Shown one piece after another: positions 28,309-37,435 of a DNA stretch of 64,000 bases. The translations under genes were made by a program, and so were the position numbers. Under the pieces are notes generated by a model. That model was not told where the DNA came from. It did no database searches and saw only the letters and a program-made list of their open reading frames with translations. This DNA comes from Solilutibacter silvestris (GTDB lineage Bacteria > Pseudomonadota > Gammaproteobacteria > Xanthomonadales > Xanthomonadaceae). The DNA lies in NCBI RefSeq assembly GCF_002895945.1, contig NZ_NPZB01000002.1:62001-126000 (forward strand), read 5' to 3'. Positions within the stretch are counted from its first letter, which is position 1. Every line of letters starts with the position of its first letter.

Positions 28309-29093
28309 CCGATCAATCCATCCAGCGGCGACGACGCACTGGCGTAACGCTTGCGCGGGATGCGGCCGGCGAGGAAGGCATCGCGGCCGGCTTCGACGGC
28401 AAGCTTCATCGCCCGCGCCATCCGCACCGGATCCTTGGCGCCGGCGATCGCGGTGTTCATCAGCACGCCAGCGCAACCGAGCTCCATCGCGATCGCGGCG
28501 TCCGACGCGGTGCCGACGCCGGCATCGACGATGATCGGCACCTTGGCGTTCTCGACGATCTCCATCAGGTTGTAGCGGTTCTGGATGCCGAGGCCGGAAC
28601 CGATCGGCGCGGCCAGCGGCATCACCGCGACGCAGCCGATTTCTTCCAGGCGCTTGCACAGGATCGGATCGTCGCTGGTGTAGACCATCACGTGGAAACC
28701 ATCGGCGACCAGCTGTTCCGCCGCCTTCAAGGTCTGGATCACGTCGGGAAACAGGGTCTTCTGGTCGCCCAGCACTTCGAGCTTGGTCAGGTTGTGGCCG
28801 TCCAGCAACTCGCGCGCGAGGCGACAGGTACGCACGGCGTCCTCGGCGGTGTAGCAGCCGGCGGTATTGGGCAGGATGGTGTAACGATCGGGCGGCAGCA
28901 CGTCGAGCAGGTTGGGCTCGCCCGGATTCTGGCCGATGTTGCTGCGGCGGATCGCCACGGTGACGATCTCGGCGCCGGCGGCTTCGGTGGCGGCGCGGGT
29001 TTCGTCGAGATCCCTGAATTTGCCGGTGCCGGTGAGCAGGCGGGAACGGTAGGTCTTCCCTGCGATGATCAGGGCGTCGTCGGAAGTGTTCAT
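28305..29093 (-). CDS. thiG: Thiazole synthase
   Basis: A 262-residue TIM-barrel enzyme that builds the thiazole phosphate of thiamine from deoxyxylulose phosphate, dehydroglycine and ThiS-thiocarboxylate. Motifs: [52 protein letters not shown] with the Schiff-base lysine region, and [14 protein letters not shown] with [16 protein letters not shown]. It follows thiS by 62 bases. No TPP riboswitch is seen upstream of thiS-thiG. Confidence 0.97.
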   Translation of the reverse strand: MNTSDDALIIAGKTYRSRLLTGTGKFRDLDETRAATEAAGAEIVTVAIRRSNIGQNPGEPNLLDVLPPDRYTILPNTAGCYTAEDAVRTCRLARELLDGHNLTKLEVLGDQKTLFPDVIQTLKAAEQLVADGFHVMVYTSDDPILCKRLEEIGCVAVMPLAAPIGSGLGIQNRYNLMEIVENAKVPIIVDAGVGTASDAAIAMELGCAGVLMNTAIAGAKDPVRMARAMKLAVEAGRDAFLAGRIPRKRYASASSPLDGLIG

Positions 29094-29155
29094 GGGGAAA
29101 TTATCGCCGAAAGGAATGAACGGTTGCCGGGGTGCTTGGAAGTTCGGACGATCGC

Positions 29156-29356
29156 TTACCCACCACCCAGCGCATGCACGATCTCGACGCGATCGCCATT
29201 CCGCAATTCCGTCGTCGCATGGCGGCTGCGCGGAACGATCTCGCCATTGACCTCGACCGCGACGCGTCGATCCGCCAATCCTTCCGACTGAAGCAGCGTG
29301 GAGATGGTGGTGGCGGGCACGCAAATATGCGGTTCGCCGTTGAGCTGGATATCCAT
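29156..29356 (-). CDS. thiS: Sulfur carrier protein ThiS
   Basis: A 66-residue ubiquitin-like sulfur carrier ending in Gly-Gly-Gly; the C-terminal glycine is adenylated and thiocarboxylated to donate sulfur to ThiG. The beta-grasp pattern is visible ([38 protein letters not shown]). ATG 29356 is preferred; GTG 29362 would add two residues. First gene of the thiS-thiG-trmB-permease run. Confidence 0.93.
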   Translation of the reverse strand: MDIQLNGEPHICVPATTISTLLQSEGLADRRVAVEVNGEIVPRSRHATTELRNGDRVEIVHALGGG

Positions 29357-29472
29357 CTGCACATTGTCGCCCGATCCGGACCGTGACGCGACGCAACATG
29401 CGGGCGTTAGGTTTTCGTGAAACCATTCGCCATACGCGGGCGAATCCAGCCCGGTCGAACGAGATCCGAACC

Positions 29473-31341
29473 ATGCGCACCAAGCTGCTTTGCACCGCCC
29501 TGGCGTCTGCCCTCTCGATGGTGGCCCTGCCGGCCGCCGCCCAGTACGTGGACACCCACGCCCAGACCTTCAGTCAGACGATCTTCTTCGGCGACAGCCT
29601 GACCGATGCCGGTTTCTTCCGGCCGCTGCTGCCAGCCAATGCGCAGCCGGTGATCGGCCAGTTCACCACCAACCCGGGCACGACTTGGGCGCAGAACCTG
29701 GCGCGCTATTACGGTCAGAACGGGAACGCTGCGTGGTTGGCATCGCCGACCGGACCAGCTGCGAGTACCGGCGATGATTACGCCGTGGGTGGTGCGCGCG
29801 TGGTCGCGCCAGTTTCGGGTGCTTTGGGTCCGATTCCTTCAGTCGATCAGCAAGTGAATTTCTATCTTGCCAGCACTGGCGGTCGTGCCGACCCGCGCGC
29901 GCTTTACACCGTCTGGGGTGGTGCCAACGATCTGTTCGCAGTGGTCGCAGGTGCTCCGGCCCAGGCCACCATCGGCGCAGCGGTGGGCGGCGAAGTCGGC
30001 ATCGTCGGCAAATTGCAGGCAGCAGGCGCGCGCTATGTACTGGTGCCCAACATCCCCGACCTCGGCCAGACGCCGTCGTTCCGTGCGCAAGGCGCCGCAG
30101 CACAGGCCCAGGGCACGCAGTTGGCGATGGCCTACAACAGCGCGCTGTATCAGGGATTGGCCGGCCAAGGCCTGCGCTTCATCCCGCTCAACACCTTCGG
30201 GATGATCCAGGAAATCGTCGCCAATCCGGCGCCTTACGGTTTCACCAATGTCACCGGCACCGCCTGCCAGCCGCAGATCACCGCGAATTCGCTGACCTGC
30301 AACCCGACGTCCTATGTGACTCCGGATGCGCCGTATACCTATGCCTTTGCTGATGGCGTGCACCCCAGCCTTGCCGCCCACAAGATCCTCGGTGATTACG
30401 CTGTCGCCACCCTGGAAGGCCCGCGCCAGATCGCCATCCTGCCGCTGTCGGCGATGAGCGTCGGCCGCGCGCGCGCCGACCTGCTGTCGTCGCAGCTGGC
30501 CAGCATGCGTGGCAACGACGGCATGCGCTGGTGGTTCAATGGCAACCTCGATCAGCAACGCTACAATCGTGGCCCGTCCGGTGATGGCTTCAACGGCGTC
30601 GGCCCGTCACTGGGTGGCGGCCTTGGCTGGAACAGCGGCGCCTTCCGTTACGGCGGCGCGATGAACTACGGTCGCCAGAGCATCGATTACTCGGCCAGGC
30701 GCGGCGATTTCCGCCAGACCGACATCTCCATCGCCGGCTTCGCCGGCTGGCACAACGAAAACGCTTGGGTGAACGCCCAGCTCGGCTATTCGCGCCTGCA
30801 GTACAACGTGCACCGCGACGTGCCGCTGGGACAGGTCATCCGCACGCATACGGGCAAAGCCAACGGCAGCGACATCTACGGCGGCATCGATGCCGGCTGG
30901 ATGTTCCACGGCACCAAGTTCGACCACGGTCCGGTGGGCGAAGTGCTGATCCAGCGCATTAGTGTCGATGGTTTCACAGAAAGCGACGCCAATCTTTCGA
31001 CCGCGCTGGCCTATCCGAAGCAAACCTTCAACTCGCGCTTGGCATCGCTGGGCTACGAAGGTCGTTACCACATCGCCGAAGGCTGGACGCCGTTCGCGCG
31101 CCTCAGCGTCGACCGTGAATTCGGCAAGATGCCGACGGAAGCGCGCGCCAGCATGCCGAGCGTCGGTTCGATGGAGTTCGCGGTGCCGGGCCCGTCGTTC
31201 GATCGCAGCTACGGTTCGCTGGCCGTCGGCCTGCGCGGCCAGTTCGATGGCCTCGACGTGATGGCCGGCGGGACCACGACCGTTGCACGCAAGGGCGGCA
31301 ACTATCGTTCGCTGTCGCTGACCGTCGGCAAGACGTTCTAA
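29473..31341 (+). CDS. Autotransporter SGNH/GDSL esterase
   Basis: A 622-residue outer-membrane esterase of the EstA type. Signal peptide 1-25 ends at PAAA. The passenger has the GDSL block [12 protein letters not shown] with nucleophile Ser42, the Gly block, GGANDLF (Asn block) and the catalytic pair Asp294/His297 in DGVHPS. From about residue 360 a 12-strand autotransporter barrel follows, ending in VGKTF with the terminal Phe used by the BAM machinery. ATG 29473 starts the signal peptide; an in-frame upstream start at 29383 lacks any signal. EstA homologues hydrolyse lipids at the cell surface and affect motility and rhamnolipid production in Pseudomonas; the role here is unknown. Confidence 0.94.
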   Translation: MRTKLLCTALASALSMVALPAAAQYVDTHAQTFSQTIFFGDSLTDAGFFRPLLPANAQPVIGQFTTNPGTTWAQNLARYYGQNGNAAWLASPTGPAASTGDDYAVGGARVVAPVSGALGPIPSVDQQVNFYLASTGGRADPRALYTVWGGANDLFAVVAGAPAQATIGAAVGGEVGIVGKLQAAGARYVLVPNIPDLGQTPSFRAQGAAAQAQGTQLAMAYNSALYQGLAGQGLRFIPLNTFGMIQEIVANPAPYGFTNVTGTACQPQITANSLTCNPTSYVTPDAPYTYAFADGVHPSLAAHKILGDYAVATLEGPRQIAILPLSAMSVGRARADLLSSQLASMRGNDGMRWWFNGNLDQQRYNRGPSGDGFNGVGPSLGGGLGWNSGAFRYGGAMNYGRQSIDYSARRGDFRQTDISIAGFAGWHNENAWVNAQLGYSRLQYNVHRDVPLGQVIRTHTGKANGSDIYGGIDAGWMFHGTKFDHGPVGEVLIQRISVDGFTESDANLSTALAYPKQTFNSRLASLGYEGRYHIAEGWTPFARLSVDREFGKMPTEARASMPSVGSMEFAVPGPSFDRSYGSLAVGLRGQFDGLDVMAGGTTTVARKGGNYRSLSLTVGKTF

Positions 31342-31352
31342 CTAACCATTGC

Positions 31353-31391
31353 TTGACACACGGCCAGCACGCTGCGGTTAGAATCCGCAGC
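31353..31391 (+). promoter_or_regulatory. tRNA-Gly promoter with the -10 enclosed in an inverted repeat
   Basis: TTGACA at 31353-31358 and TAGAAT at 31379-31384 are spaced 20 bp, longer than ideal. The -10 is flanked by perfect 7-bp arms GCTGCGG (31371-31377) and CCGCAGC (31385-31391). The repeat may be an operator, or the remnant terminator of the esterase gene, although no T-run follows. Confidence 0.5.
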
Positions 31392-31395
31392 GTTC

Positions 31396-31469
31396 GCGGG
31401 TGTAGCTCAATGGCAGAGCTGTAGCTTCCCAAGCTACTGACGAGGGTTCGATTCCCTTCACCCGCTCCA
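31396..31469 (+). tRNA. tRNA-Gly (anticodon CCC)
   Basis: The 74-base gene folds as a complete cloverleaf: acceptor arms GCGGGTG and CACCCGC, anticodon stem GTAGC/GCTAC with seven-base loop TTCCCAA (anticodon CCC), T-arm with GGTTCGATTCC. The 3' CCA is encoded at 31467-31469. Confidence 0.96.
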
Positions 31470-31475
31470 ATCCAT

Positions 31476-31499
31476 TCACGGCGGCTTCGGCCGCCGTGA
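31476..31499 (+). terminator. Strong TTCG-loop hairpin after tRNA-Gly
   Basis: TCACGGCGGC (31476-31485), loop TTCG, GCCGCCGTGA (31490-31499): a perfect 10-bp stem. There is no T-run, so it may process or stabilise the tRNA 3' side, or attenuate entry into the rimB-like gene, rather than act as a classical terminator. Confidence 0.5.
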
Positions 31500-31517
31500 C
31501 CGTCTGGAGGCCATCAC

Positions 31518-31955
31518 ATGTCGGAAACGGTCACCGTGGGATGGCGGGAAACCGTGGCGTTGCCGGAATTCGGGATCGAGCGCATCCGCGCCAAGATCGA
31601 TACCGGCGCGCGCAGTTCATCGTTGCATGTCGATCGCCAGTGGCGGCTCGAACGTGACGGCCAGCCGTGGGTGGGATTCGTGATCCAGCCACGACCCGGT
31701 GCCGAGGTGGTGACGGTGGAAGCACTGCTGGTGGACGAACGCGACGTCATCGATTCCGGTGGCCATCGCGTGCGGCGGCCGTTCATCCGCACGCGCATGC
31801 GCCTGGCCGACGTCGAGCGCGAGATCGAACTCAACCTCGCCGATCGCCGTGGCATGCGCTTCCCGATGTTGCTGGGTCGCCAGGCCATGCAGGAAAGCTT
31901 CATCGTCGACCCCTCACGCTCGCACCTCCATCGCCGCAGGAAGTCCGTCGAATGA
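31518..31955 (+). CDS. RimB-like retropepsin-type protein (DUF785)
   Basis: A 145-residue protein of the family often called putative ATP-dependent zinc protease. It has the aspartic-protease-like motif [13 protein letters not shown] and a distal [11 protein letters not shown] strand. In Pseudomonas fluorescens the homologue RimB is encoded with RimK and modulates its activity on ribosomal protein S6. Here it overlaps rimK by the ATGA of stop and start, which supports the same role. The third Pseudomonas partner, RimA, is not adjacent. Confidence 0.85.
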   Translation: MSETVTVGWRETVALPEFGIERIRAKIDTGARSSSLHVDRQWRLERDGQPWVGFVIQPRPGAEVVTVEALLVDERDVIDSGGHRVRRPFIRTRMRLADVEREIELNLADRRGMRFPMLLGRQAMQESFIVDPSRSHLHRRRKSVE

Positions 31956-32884
31956 AACTCGCGATCCTGTCGCGCAATGCCAAGTTGTATTCCACCAAGC
32001 GACTGGTGGAAGCCGCGCGCGTGCGCGGCCATAGCGTGCGAGTGCTCGATCCGCTGCGCTGCTACATGAAGATTGGCAAGGGCGACTTCGAGATGCATTA
32101 CAAGGGCGCGCGGATTTCCGGTTACGACGCGGTGATCCCGCGCATCGGCGCATCGGTGACGCGTTATGGCACTGCGGTGCTGCGTCAGTTCGAATTGATG
32201 GGCACGACATCGCCCAACAGTTGCGACGCCATCCTGCGTGCGCGCGACAAGCTGCGCAGCCACCAGTTGCTGGCCGCCGAGGGCATCGATCTTCCCGCCA
32301 CCGTGTTCGGCGACAACCCCGACGACACCGTCGACATGCTGTCGATGCTCGGGCCACCGCCGCATGTCATCAAGTTGAACGAAGGCGCGCAGGGCGCGGG
32401 CGTGATGCTCACCGAAAAACCGTCGGCATCACAGGCGGTGATCGAGGCATTGCGTGGCCTCTACGCGCAATTCCTGGTGCAGGAATTCGTCGCCGAAGCG
32501 CAGGGCGCCGACCTGCGCTGTTTCGTGGTCGGTGATCGCGTGGTCGGGGCGATGAAGCGCCAGGCACCGAGCGGCGATTTCCGTTCCAACCTGCATCGTG
32601 GCGGCACCGCGGAACCGGCCGAGCCGCGCGACGATGAAGTCGAAGTCGCGGTGCGTGCGGCCAAGGTGCTGGGCCTTGGTATCGCCGGTGTCGACCTGAT
32701 CCGTTCCAGGCGCGGGCCACTGGTGCTGGAGGTCAATTCGTCGCCAGGACTGGAAGGCATCGAAGCCGCGACCGCAGTCGACATCGCCGGCGCCATCATC
32801 GACCACGTGGCTGCTTGCGCGAAGGAACCGAATGGCCGCAAGCGTGTCAAACCTCTCTCGGCCCGGTCGAAGAAGCGCGATTGA
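31952..32884 (+). CDS. rimK: RimK, ribosomal protein S6-glutamate ligase
   Basis: A 310-residue ATP-grasp ligase that adds glutamate residues to the C-terminus of ribosomal protein S6. N-terminal RimK pre-ATP-grasp domain (residues 1-95, [21 protein letters not shown]), then the ATP-grasp core: [57 protein letters not shown] and [13 protein letters not shown] (metal ligands). ATG 31952 starts within the rimB-like stop codon. The Lys/Arg-rich tail is about 10 residues longer than in E. coli. Confidence 0.95.
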   Translation: MKLAILSRNAKLYSTKRLVEAARVRGHSVRVLDPLRCYMKIGKGDFEMHYKGARISGYDAVIPRIGASVTRYGTAVLRQFELMGTTSPNSCDAILRARDKLRSHQLLAAEGIDLPATVFGDNPDDTVDMLSMLGPPPHVIKLNEGAQGAGVMLTEKPSASQAVIEALRGLYAQFLVQEFVAEAQGADLRCFVVGDRVVGAMKRQAPSGDFRSNLHRGGTAEPAEPRDDEVEVAVRAAKVLGLGIAGVDLIRSRRGPLVLEVNSSPGLEGIEAATAVDIAGAIIDHVAACAKEPNGRKRVKPLSARSKKRD

Positions 32885-32927
32885 GCCCCCTGTGCCAGAA
32901 TGAATCGAAGGATGGAGGAGACAGCCC

Positions 32928-33608
32928 GTGCGCGTGCTCTTGATTGAAGATAACCAGGATATCGCCGCCAATCTTGGCGATTACCTCGAGGATCGCGGCC
33001 ATGCGGTCGATTTCGCCGCCGATGGCGTGACTGGCTTGCATCTGGCGGTGGTGAACGATTTCGATGCGATCATCCTCGACCTCAACCTGCCCGGCATGGA
33101 TGGACTCGAGGTCTGCCGCAAGCTGCGCAACGACGCGCGCAAGCAGACGCCGGTGCTGATGCTGACCGCTCGCGACAGCCTCGACAACAAGTTGGAAGGC
33201 TTCGAGTCCGGCGCCGACGATTACCTCGTCAAGCCATTCGCGCTGCAGGAAGTCGATGTGCGATTGAATGCGTTGGCGCGCCGTGGCAAGGGTCCGAAGC
33301 CGCGCGTGCTGTCGATCGCCGATCTCGAATACAACCTCGATACGCTGGAAGTACGGCGTGGCGGCAAGTTGCTGCAGCTCAACCCGACGGCGTTGAAGAT
33401 TTTGCAGGCGCTGATGGAAGCCGCGCCTGCGGTGGTCACGCGCCAGGATCTGGAAACACGCGTGTGGGGCGAGGAACTGCCCGATTCCGATTCGTTGCGC
33501 GTGCATATCCACGGCCTGCGCGCGGTGATCGACAAACCGTTCCCGGTGCCGTTGATCCAGACTCGCCACGGCATCGGCTATCGCATCGCTGTGCCGGATG
33601 CCGGCTAA
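32928..33608 (+). CDS. OmpR-family response regulator
   Basis: A 226-residue DNA-binding regulator. Receiver domain 1-120 with the acidic pair in LLIEDNQ, phosphoacceptor Asp51 in ILDLNLPGMDG, conserved Thr in MLTARD and Lys in YLVKPF. A winged-helix output domain occupies ~125-222 (VVTRQDLETRVWG, HIHGLRAVIDKPF, RHGIGYRI). Start is GTG 32928 with GGAGGAG just upstream. It overlaps the histidine kinase gene by 11 bases. The signal and targets are unknown. Confidence 0.95.
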   Translation: MRVLLIEDNQDIAANLGDYLEDRGHAVDFAADGVTGLHLAVVNDFDAIILDLNLPGMDGLEVCRKLRNDARKQTPVLMLTARDSLDNKLEGFESGADDYLVKPFALQEVDVRLNALARRGKGPKPRVLSIADLEYNLDTLEVRRGGKLLQLNPTALKILQALMEAAPAVVTRQDLETRVWGEELPDSDSLRVHIHGLRAVIDKPFPVPLIQTRHGIGYRIAVPDAG

Positions 33609-34953
33609 GCCCACTCGCTCCAACTTGCCAGGCTTGCCGACGCGCCACAACCGGCGCCGTCTGCGCACGCGCATCGTGCTGTCGTTCTTCCTGCTCGGCC
33701 TCGGGCTGACGATGTTGTTCGCCTATGCCACCAACGAAGTGCGCGTGCGCATCGAGAGCTCGCTGATCGAGGACGCGCTCAACAACAACATCGACGAGTA
33801 CGCGCGGCGCTGGTACGCGGCCACCGACAAGAAGGATGTGGGCGCGCCTTACCAGCAGATGTACGGGAAAGTGGTGGGGAAGGACAAGTTCGAAAGCCTG
33901 AAGGTGGAGCAGCCGGACTGGTATCGCCTTGGCGACGGCATTCATACCATCAGCGGCAACAACGTCGACGGTTCCGCCTTCTCCTACAAACTGGCGGTGC
34001 GCAAGACGCCGGAGGAATGGTTCTTTTTCGCCTACGACACCTCGCGCGCGGCGCGTGGCGAGCAGAAGATCAAATATGTGCTGTGGGAATCGATCGCGAT
34101 CTTCGGCCTGCTGTCGCTGCTGCTCGGCTGGTGGTCGGCGTCGCGGGTGATGCGCCCGGTTTCCGACCTGGTGGGCCTGCTCCGTCGTCGCTCCAGCGGC
34201 CATGACGACAATCGAGCATTTGCACCGCATTTCGCCGACGACGAGGTGGGCGAGTTGGCGCGCGCGCTCGACGATTATTCCGACCGAATCAACGATGCCG
34301 CCCTTCGCGATCGCGAGTTCAATGCCGACGTCAGCCACGAGTTGCGCACGCCACTGGCGGTGATCCGCAGCACGGTGGAACTGATGCTGGAACAACCTGA
34401 CCTCGGCGACAAGATGCGCGAACGCATCCTGCGCATCCAGCGCGCCCAGGAAGGCGGCACCGCGATCACCGAAACACTGTTGCTGTTGTCGCGCGAGGAA
34501 CGCGTGCGCGGCGACACATCGGTTGCCCGCGTGGCCGAGCAGTTGCTGGAAGCGCAGCGCCTGCAACAACGTCGCGGCAAGCAGCTCGATCTGCGCATGG
34601 AAGGCAATACCGCGCTGATGGTGGATGCGCCGGAAGCAACGGTGAATGTCGCGCTGGGCAATCTGATTGCCAACGCGGTACGTTACACCGATAGCGGCAG
34701 CGTGATCGTGCGCCTCGACAGCGACTCGGTCGACGTGATCGACACCGGGCGCGGACTCAGCGACGAGGACGAACAACGGATGATGGAACGAGGCTATCGC
34801 GGCAACGCATCGAGCAATACCAAGGGTGCCGGCATCGGTCTTGCCATCGTCAATCGCATCTGCGCGCTGTATGGCTGGCAGATGCAGGTGCAACCGCGTC
34901 GCGACGGCACCGTTGGCACCGTGGCGACGCTCAGGTTTTCCGCGCTCAGATGA
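33598..34953 (+). CDS. Sensor histidine kinase
   Basis: A 451-residue membrane kinase, cognate of the upstream response regulator. TM1 at about residues 25-45 and TM2 at ~162-182 enclose a ~115-residue periplasmic sensor. A HAMP-like linker (SRVMRPVSDLVGLLRRR) leads to the H box DVSHELRTPLA with His247. The catalytic domain shows NLIANAVRYT (N box), VIDTGRGL (G1) and GAGIGLAIVNRI (G2). The F box is weak. Its stop codon overlaps the convergent ilvE gene by 8 bases. Confidence 0.94.
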   Translation: MPAKPTRSNLPGLPTRHNRRRLRTRIVLSFFLLGLGLTMLFAYATNEVRVRIESSLIEDALNNNIDEYARRWYAATDKKDVGAPYQQMYGKVVGKDKFESLKVEQPDWYRLGDGIHTISGNNVDGSAFSYKLAVRKTPEEWFFFAYDTSRAARGEQKIKYVLWESIAIFGLLSLLLGWWSASRVMRPVSDLVGLLRRRSSGHDDNRAFAPHFADDEVGELARALDDYSDRINDAALRDREFNADVSHELRTPLAVIRSTVELMLEQPDLGDKMRERILRIQRAQEGGTAITETLLLLSREERVRGDTSVARVAEQLLEAQRLQQRRGKQLDLRMEGNTALMVDAPEATVNVALGNLIANAVRYTDSGSVIVRLDSDSVDVIDTGRGLSDEDEQRMMERGYRGNASSNTKGAGIGLAIVNRICALYGWQMQVQPRRDGTVGTVATLRFSALR

Positions 34954-35857
34954 AGTCGAGCCAGCCGCGGGTGTCGGCGCTGGCGCCGTGGACGAGATCG
35001 AAATAGGCCTTTTGCAGTTTCAGCGTGACCGGGCCGGCCTTGCCAGCGCCGATCGTGCGGCCATCCACCGATCGGATCGGCGTGACTTCGGCGGCGGTGC
35101 CGCACATGAACAACTCGTCGCAGAGGTAGAGGTATTCGCGCGGGATGTCGCGCTCGACGATGTCGATGCCCATTTCGCGTGCCAGCGTCATCAGTGTATT
35201 GCGGGTGATGCCGTTGAGGAGTGCGGCGCTGATCGGCGTGGTGTGCAACGCGCCATCGATCACCAGGAAGAGGTTCTCGCCGGCGCCTTCGCTGAGCAGG
35301 CCGGTCGAGGCCAGCGCGATGCCTTCGCCGAAGCCGAGGCGACGCGCTTCGCGCGCGACCAACTGACCCGACAGGTAATTGCCGCCGGCCTTGGCGCCCG
35401 CAGGAATGGTGTTCGGGGCGAAACGCTGCCAGCTCGACACGCAGGCGTCGATGCCCTGTTCCAGCACGCCCTCACCGAGGTAGGCGCCCATCTTCCAGGT
35501 CGCCACCGAGACATCGACCGGGGTGTCGGCGCTTAGCCCGAACCCGCCGAGTCCACGGAACGCGATCGGGCGCAGATAGGCTTCGCGAAAACCATTGCGG
35601 CGCACGATCTCGCGATGGGCTTCGCTGATCTGCTCCGGCGTGTAGGGAATCTCGATTTCATGGATGCGCGCCGAGGCGAACAAGCGCTTGGTGTGATCTT
35701 CCAGACGGAAGATCGCCGGGCCGTGCGGCGTGTCGTAGCAACGGACGCCTTCGAACACCGACGAACCGTAGTGCAACGCGTGTGACATCACGTGGGTGGT
35801 GGCTTCGGCCCAAGGCTTGACCTGGCCGTTGTGCCAGATCCATTGCGGGTAGTCCAT
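34946..35857 (-). CDS. ilvE: Branched-chain amino acid aminotransferase
   Basis: A 303-residue fold-type IV PLP enzyme interconverting Leu/Ile/Val with their 2-oxo acids. Motifs: WIWHNGQVKPWAEATTHVMSHALHYGSSVFEGVRCY, RLEDHTKRLFASA, YLRPIAFRG, the PLP-lysine region GAKAGGNYLSGQL, LSEGAGENLFLV, and MCGTAAEVTPIRSVD. ATG 35857 gives the normal N-terminus. No other ilv genes are adjacent. Confidence 0.96.
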   Translation of the reverse strand: MDYPQWIWHNGQVKPWAEATTHVMSHALHYGSSVFEGVRCYDTPHGPAIFRLEDHTKRLFASARIHEIEIPYTPEQISEAHREIVRRNGFREAYLRPIAFRGLGGFGLSADTPVDVSVATWKMGAYLGEGVLEQGIDACVSSWQRFAPNTIPAGAKAGGNYLSGQLVAREARRLGFGEGIALASTGLLSEGAGENLFLVIDGALHTTPISAALLNGITRNTLMTLAREMGIDIVERDIPREYLYLCDELFMCGTAAEVTPIRSVDGRTIGAGKAGPVTLKLQKAYFDLVHGASADTRGWLDFI

Positions 35858-35930
35858 TGCGTTCGTCCTGGGCGGTAGGGAACCGCTATTGTCGCCGCTG
35901 GCGGCCACCCCGGGCTAGGGGCAGGTTCGA

Positions 35931-36443
35931 CTAATAGCTGATCCACCAGCAGTTTTCGTGGCGCCGCAGATGGAAGTTGGTGCTGGTGGTGGCGTTGCCT
36001 TTGCCTTGGGCCAGCACCAGGCGAACGGCGCCAGTGGAGAGCTGGGTGTCGAGCAGCTGGTGGTTGCGGGTCAGGCTAGCGAGTCGGTCGGCGATGTCGT
36101 AGCCGGATTCCGTTCCCAACCCCGGCCAGTGGTAGACGCCAACCAGCCGGTTGGGATCGCTGGTATCGAAGGCGAGGGTGATTTCGTGGACGAGATCATC
36201 CAGCGTGTGCGCGCAGCCGGCGCGCACGGCCTGGCGACCCAGGCTCATCGTCGCGCCCGAAGGCGGTGTGTGCGGAACGCCGCGATCTGCAGCACCGAAG
36301 GCGGCGCAGGGTTTGTCGCTGTACAGCACTTCGCCGCTCGCGCCGGTGCATTCGTGGATGGCGGATTGTGCGTGGGTGCGCAGCGGCAACGACGCGATCG
36401 CCAGCAATGCCAGGCAGGAAACGAGGATGGATAAATTGCGCAC
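35931..36443 (-). CDS. Exported DUF4124-like protein
   Basis: A 170-residue protein with a signal peptide (residues 1-25, ending THA). The first mature segment IHECTGASGEVLYSDKPC is the DUF4124 pattern (a short strand with two cysteines that could form a disulfide). The rest holds one more cysteine-containing helix (RAGCAHTLDDLVHEIT) and ends HENCWWISY. The function is unknown. Both neighbours are leftward, but the gaps are 73 and 41 bases, so an operon is possible. Confidence 0.72.
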   Translation of the reverse strand: MRNLSILVSCLALLAIASLPLRTHAQSAIHECTGASGEVLYSDKPCAAFGAADRGVPHTPPSGATMSLGRQAVRAGCAHTLDDLVHEITLAFDTSDPNRLVGVYHWPGLGTESGYDIADRLASLTRNHQLLDTQLSTGAVRLVLAQGKGNATTSTNFHLRRHENCWWISY

Positions 36444-36484
36444 CCGCGCACTCTAGCGCGGAATGCGTCATGTTTCGCTCGCGA

Positions 36485-37309
36485 TCAAGCCAGCCGCTGC
36501 AATATCGCCTGCGTCGGGCGCGCCATGTTCAGCGTGTAGAAGTGCAGGGCGGGCGCGCCACCATCGACCAGGCGACGACACAGGGTGGCGACGAGATCGG
36601 CGGCGAATTCGCGGATGGCTTCGGCGTCGTCGCCGTGTGCGCGCATGCGTTGGCCGATCCAGCGCGGGATTTCCGCACCGCAGGCTTCCGAGAAGCGCCG
36701 CAACTGGGTGAAGTTGGAGATCGGCATGATCCCGGGAATGATCGGAATGTCGATGCCGCGTTTGCGCACGTCATCGATGAAGTGGAAGTAGGCGTCGGAG
36801 TTGTAGAAATACTGGGTGATCGCGTTGTGCGCGCCGGCCTTGACCTTGCGCTCGAAGTTGGCGAGATCGACATGGGCGTCGTCGGCCTGCGGATGCGTTT
36901 CCGGATACGCGGCCACCGTGACCTGGAAATGATCGCCATGCTCGGCGCGGATCAGCTCGACCAGTTCGTTGGCGTAGCGCAGGTCGCCCTGGCCGATCAT
37001 CCCCGAGGGCATGTCGCCACGCAGTGCGATGATGCGCGAGCAGCCGAGCGCGCGGTACAGCTTCAGCAACGAACGGATTTCCTCGCGGCTGCCACCAACG
37101 CAGGTCAGGTGCGGCACGCCATCAACACCATGCTCGCCGCGCAGCCGTTGCACCGTTTCCGGCGTGTGGCTGAGGGTCGAACCACCGGCGCCGAAGGTCA
37201 CCGACATGAACTCCGGCGAATGAGGCTTGAGCTTCTGCACGCTGCGATCAAGCTGTGCGCGTTGTTCGTCGGTCTTGGGCGGATAAAACTCGAAGGAAAG
37301 AGGCGTCAT
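36485..37309 (-). CDS. metF: 5,10-methylenetetrahydrofolate reductase
   Basis: A 274-residue FAD-dependent TIM-barrel enzyme that makes 5-methyltetrahydrofolate for methionine synthesis. Motifs: SFEFYPPKT at the N-terminus with the catalytic Glu, FMSVTFGAGGS, VPHLTCVGGSREEI, ALRGD, ITQYFYNSDAYFHF, IPIIPGIMPI. It is one of three methyl-cycle genes here (with ahcY and metK). The promoter region carries a palindromic site similar to that of ahcY (37351-37368). Confidence 0.97.
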   Translation of the reverse strand: MTPLSFEFYPPKTDEQRAQLDRSVQKLKPHSPEFMSVTFGAGGSTLSHTPETVQRLRGEHGVDGVPHLTCVGGSREEIRSLLKLYRALGCSRIIALRGDMPSGMIGQGDLRYANELVELIRAEHGDHFQVTVAAYPETHPQADDAHVDLANFERKVKAGAHNAITQYFYNSDAYFHFIDDVRKRGIDIPIIPGIMPISNFTQLRRFSEACGAEIPRWIGQRMRAHGDDAEAIREFAADLVATLCRRLVDGGAPALHFYTLNMARPTQAILQRLA

Positions 37310-37338
37310 CGCAGGCGGTCGGTTTCCGGGTGGCGTCC

Positions 37339-37368
37339 AGTATATCTCTTTGTCGCGATGAAGCGATA
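37339..37368 (-). promoter_or_regulatory. metF promoter with TATCGC-N6-GCGATA-like operator
   Basis: On the leftward strand a -10-like TATACT lies at 37344-37339. Just upstream, 37351-37368 reads TGTCGC-GATGAA-GCGATA on the plus strand: one mismatch from the perfect palindrome at the ahcY promoter, with the same 6-bp spacer. It occupies the -35/spacer region, where no good -35 hexamer is visible. A wider repeat, GTCGCGAT (37352-37359) and ATCGCGAC (37373-37380), overlaps it. Confidence 0.55.
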
Positions 37369-37435
37369 TCTAATCGCGACGGGGCGGTCTGGCACCATCG
37401 AACTACATGAAATCAATGATCTGCGGGAGTCGATA

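Noticed and set aside
29357-29472. Possible TPP riboswitch before thiS-thiG
   Set aside because: None of the conserved TPP aptamer segments (CUGAGA, ACCUGAUCUGG-like) are present in the 116-bp region.
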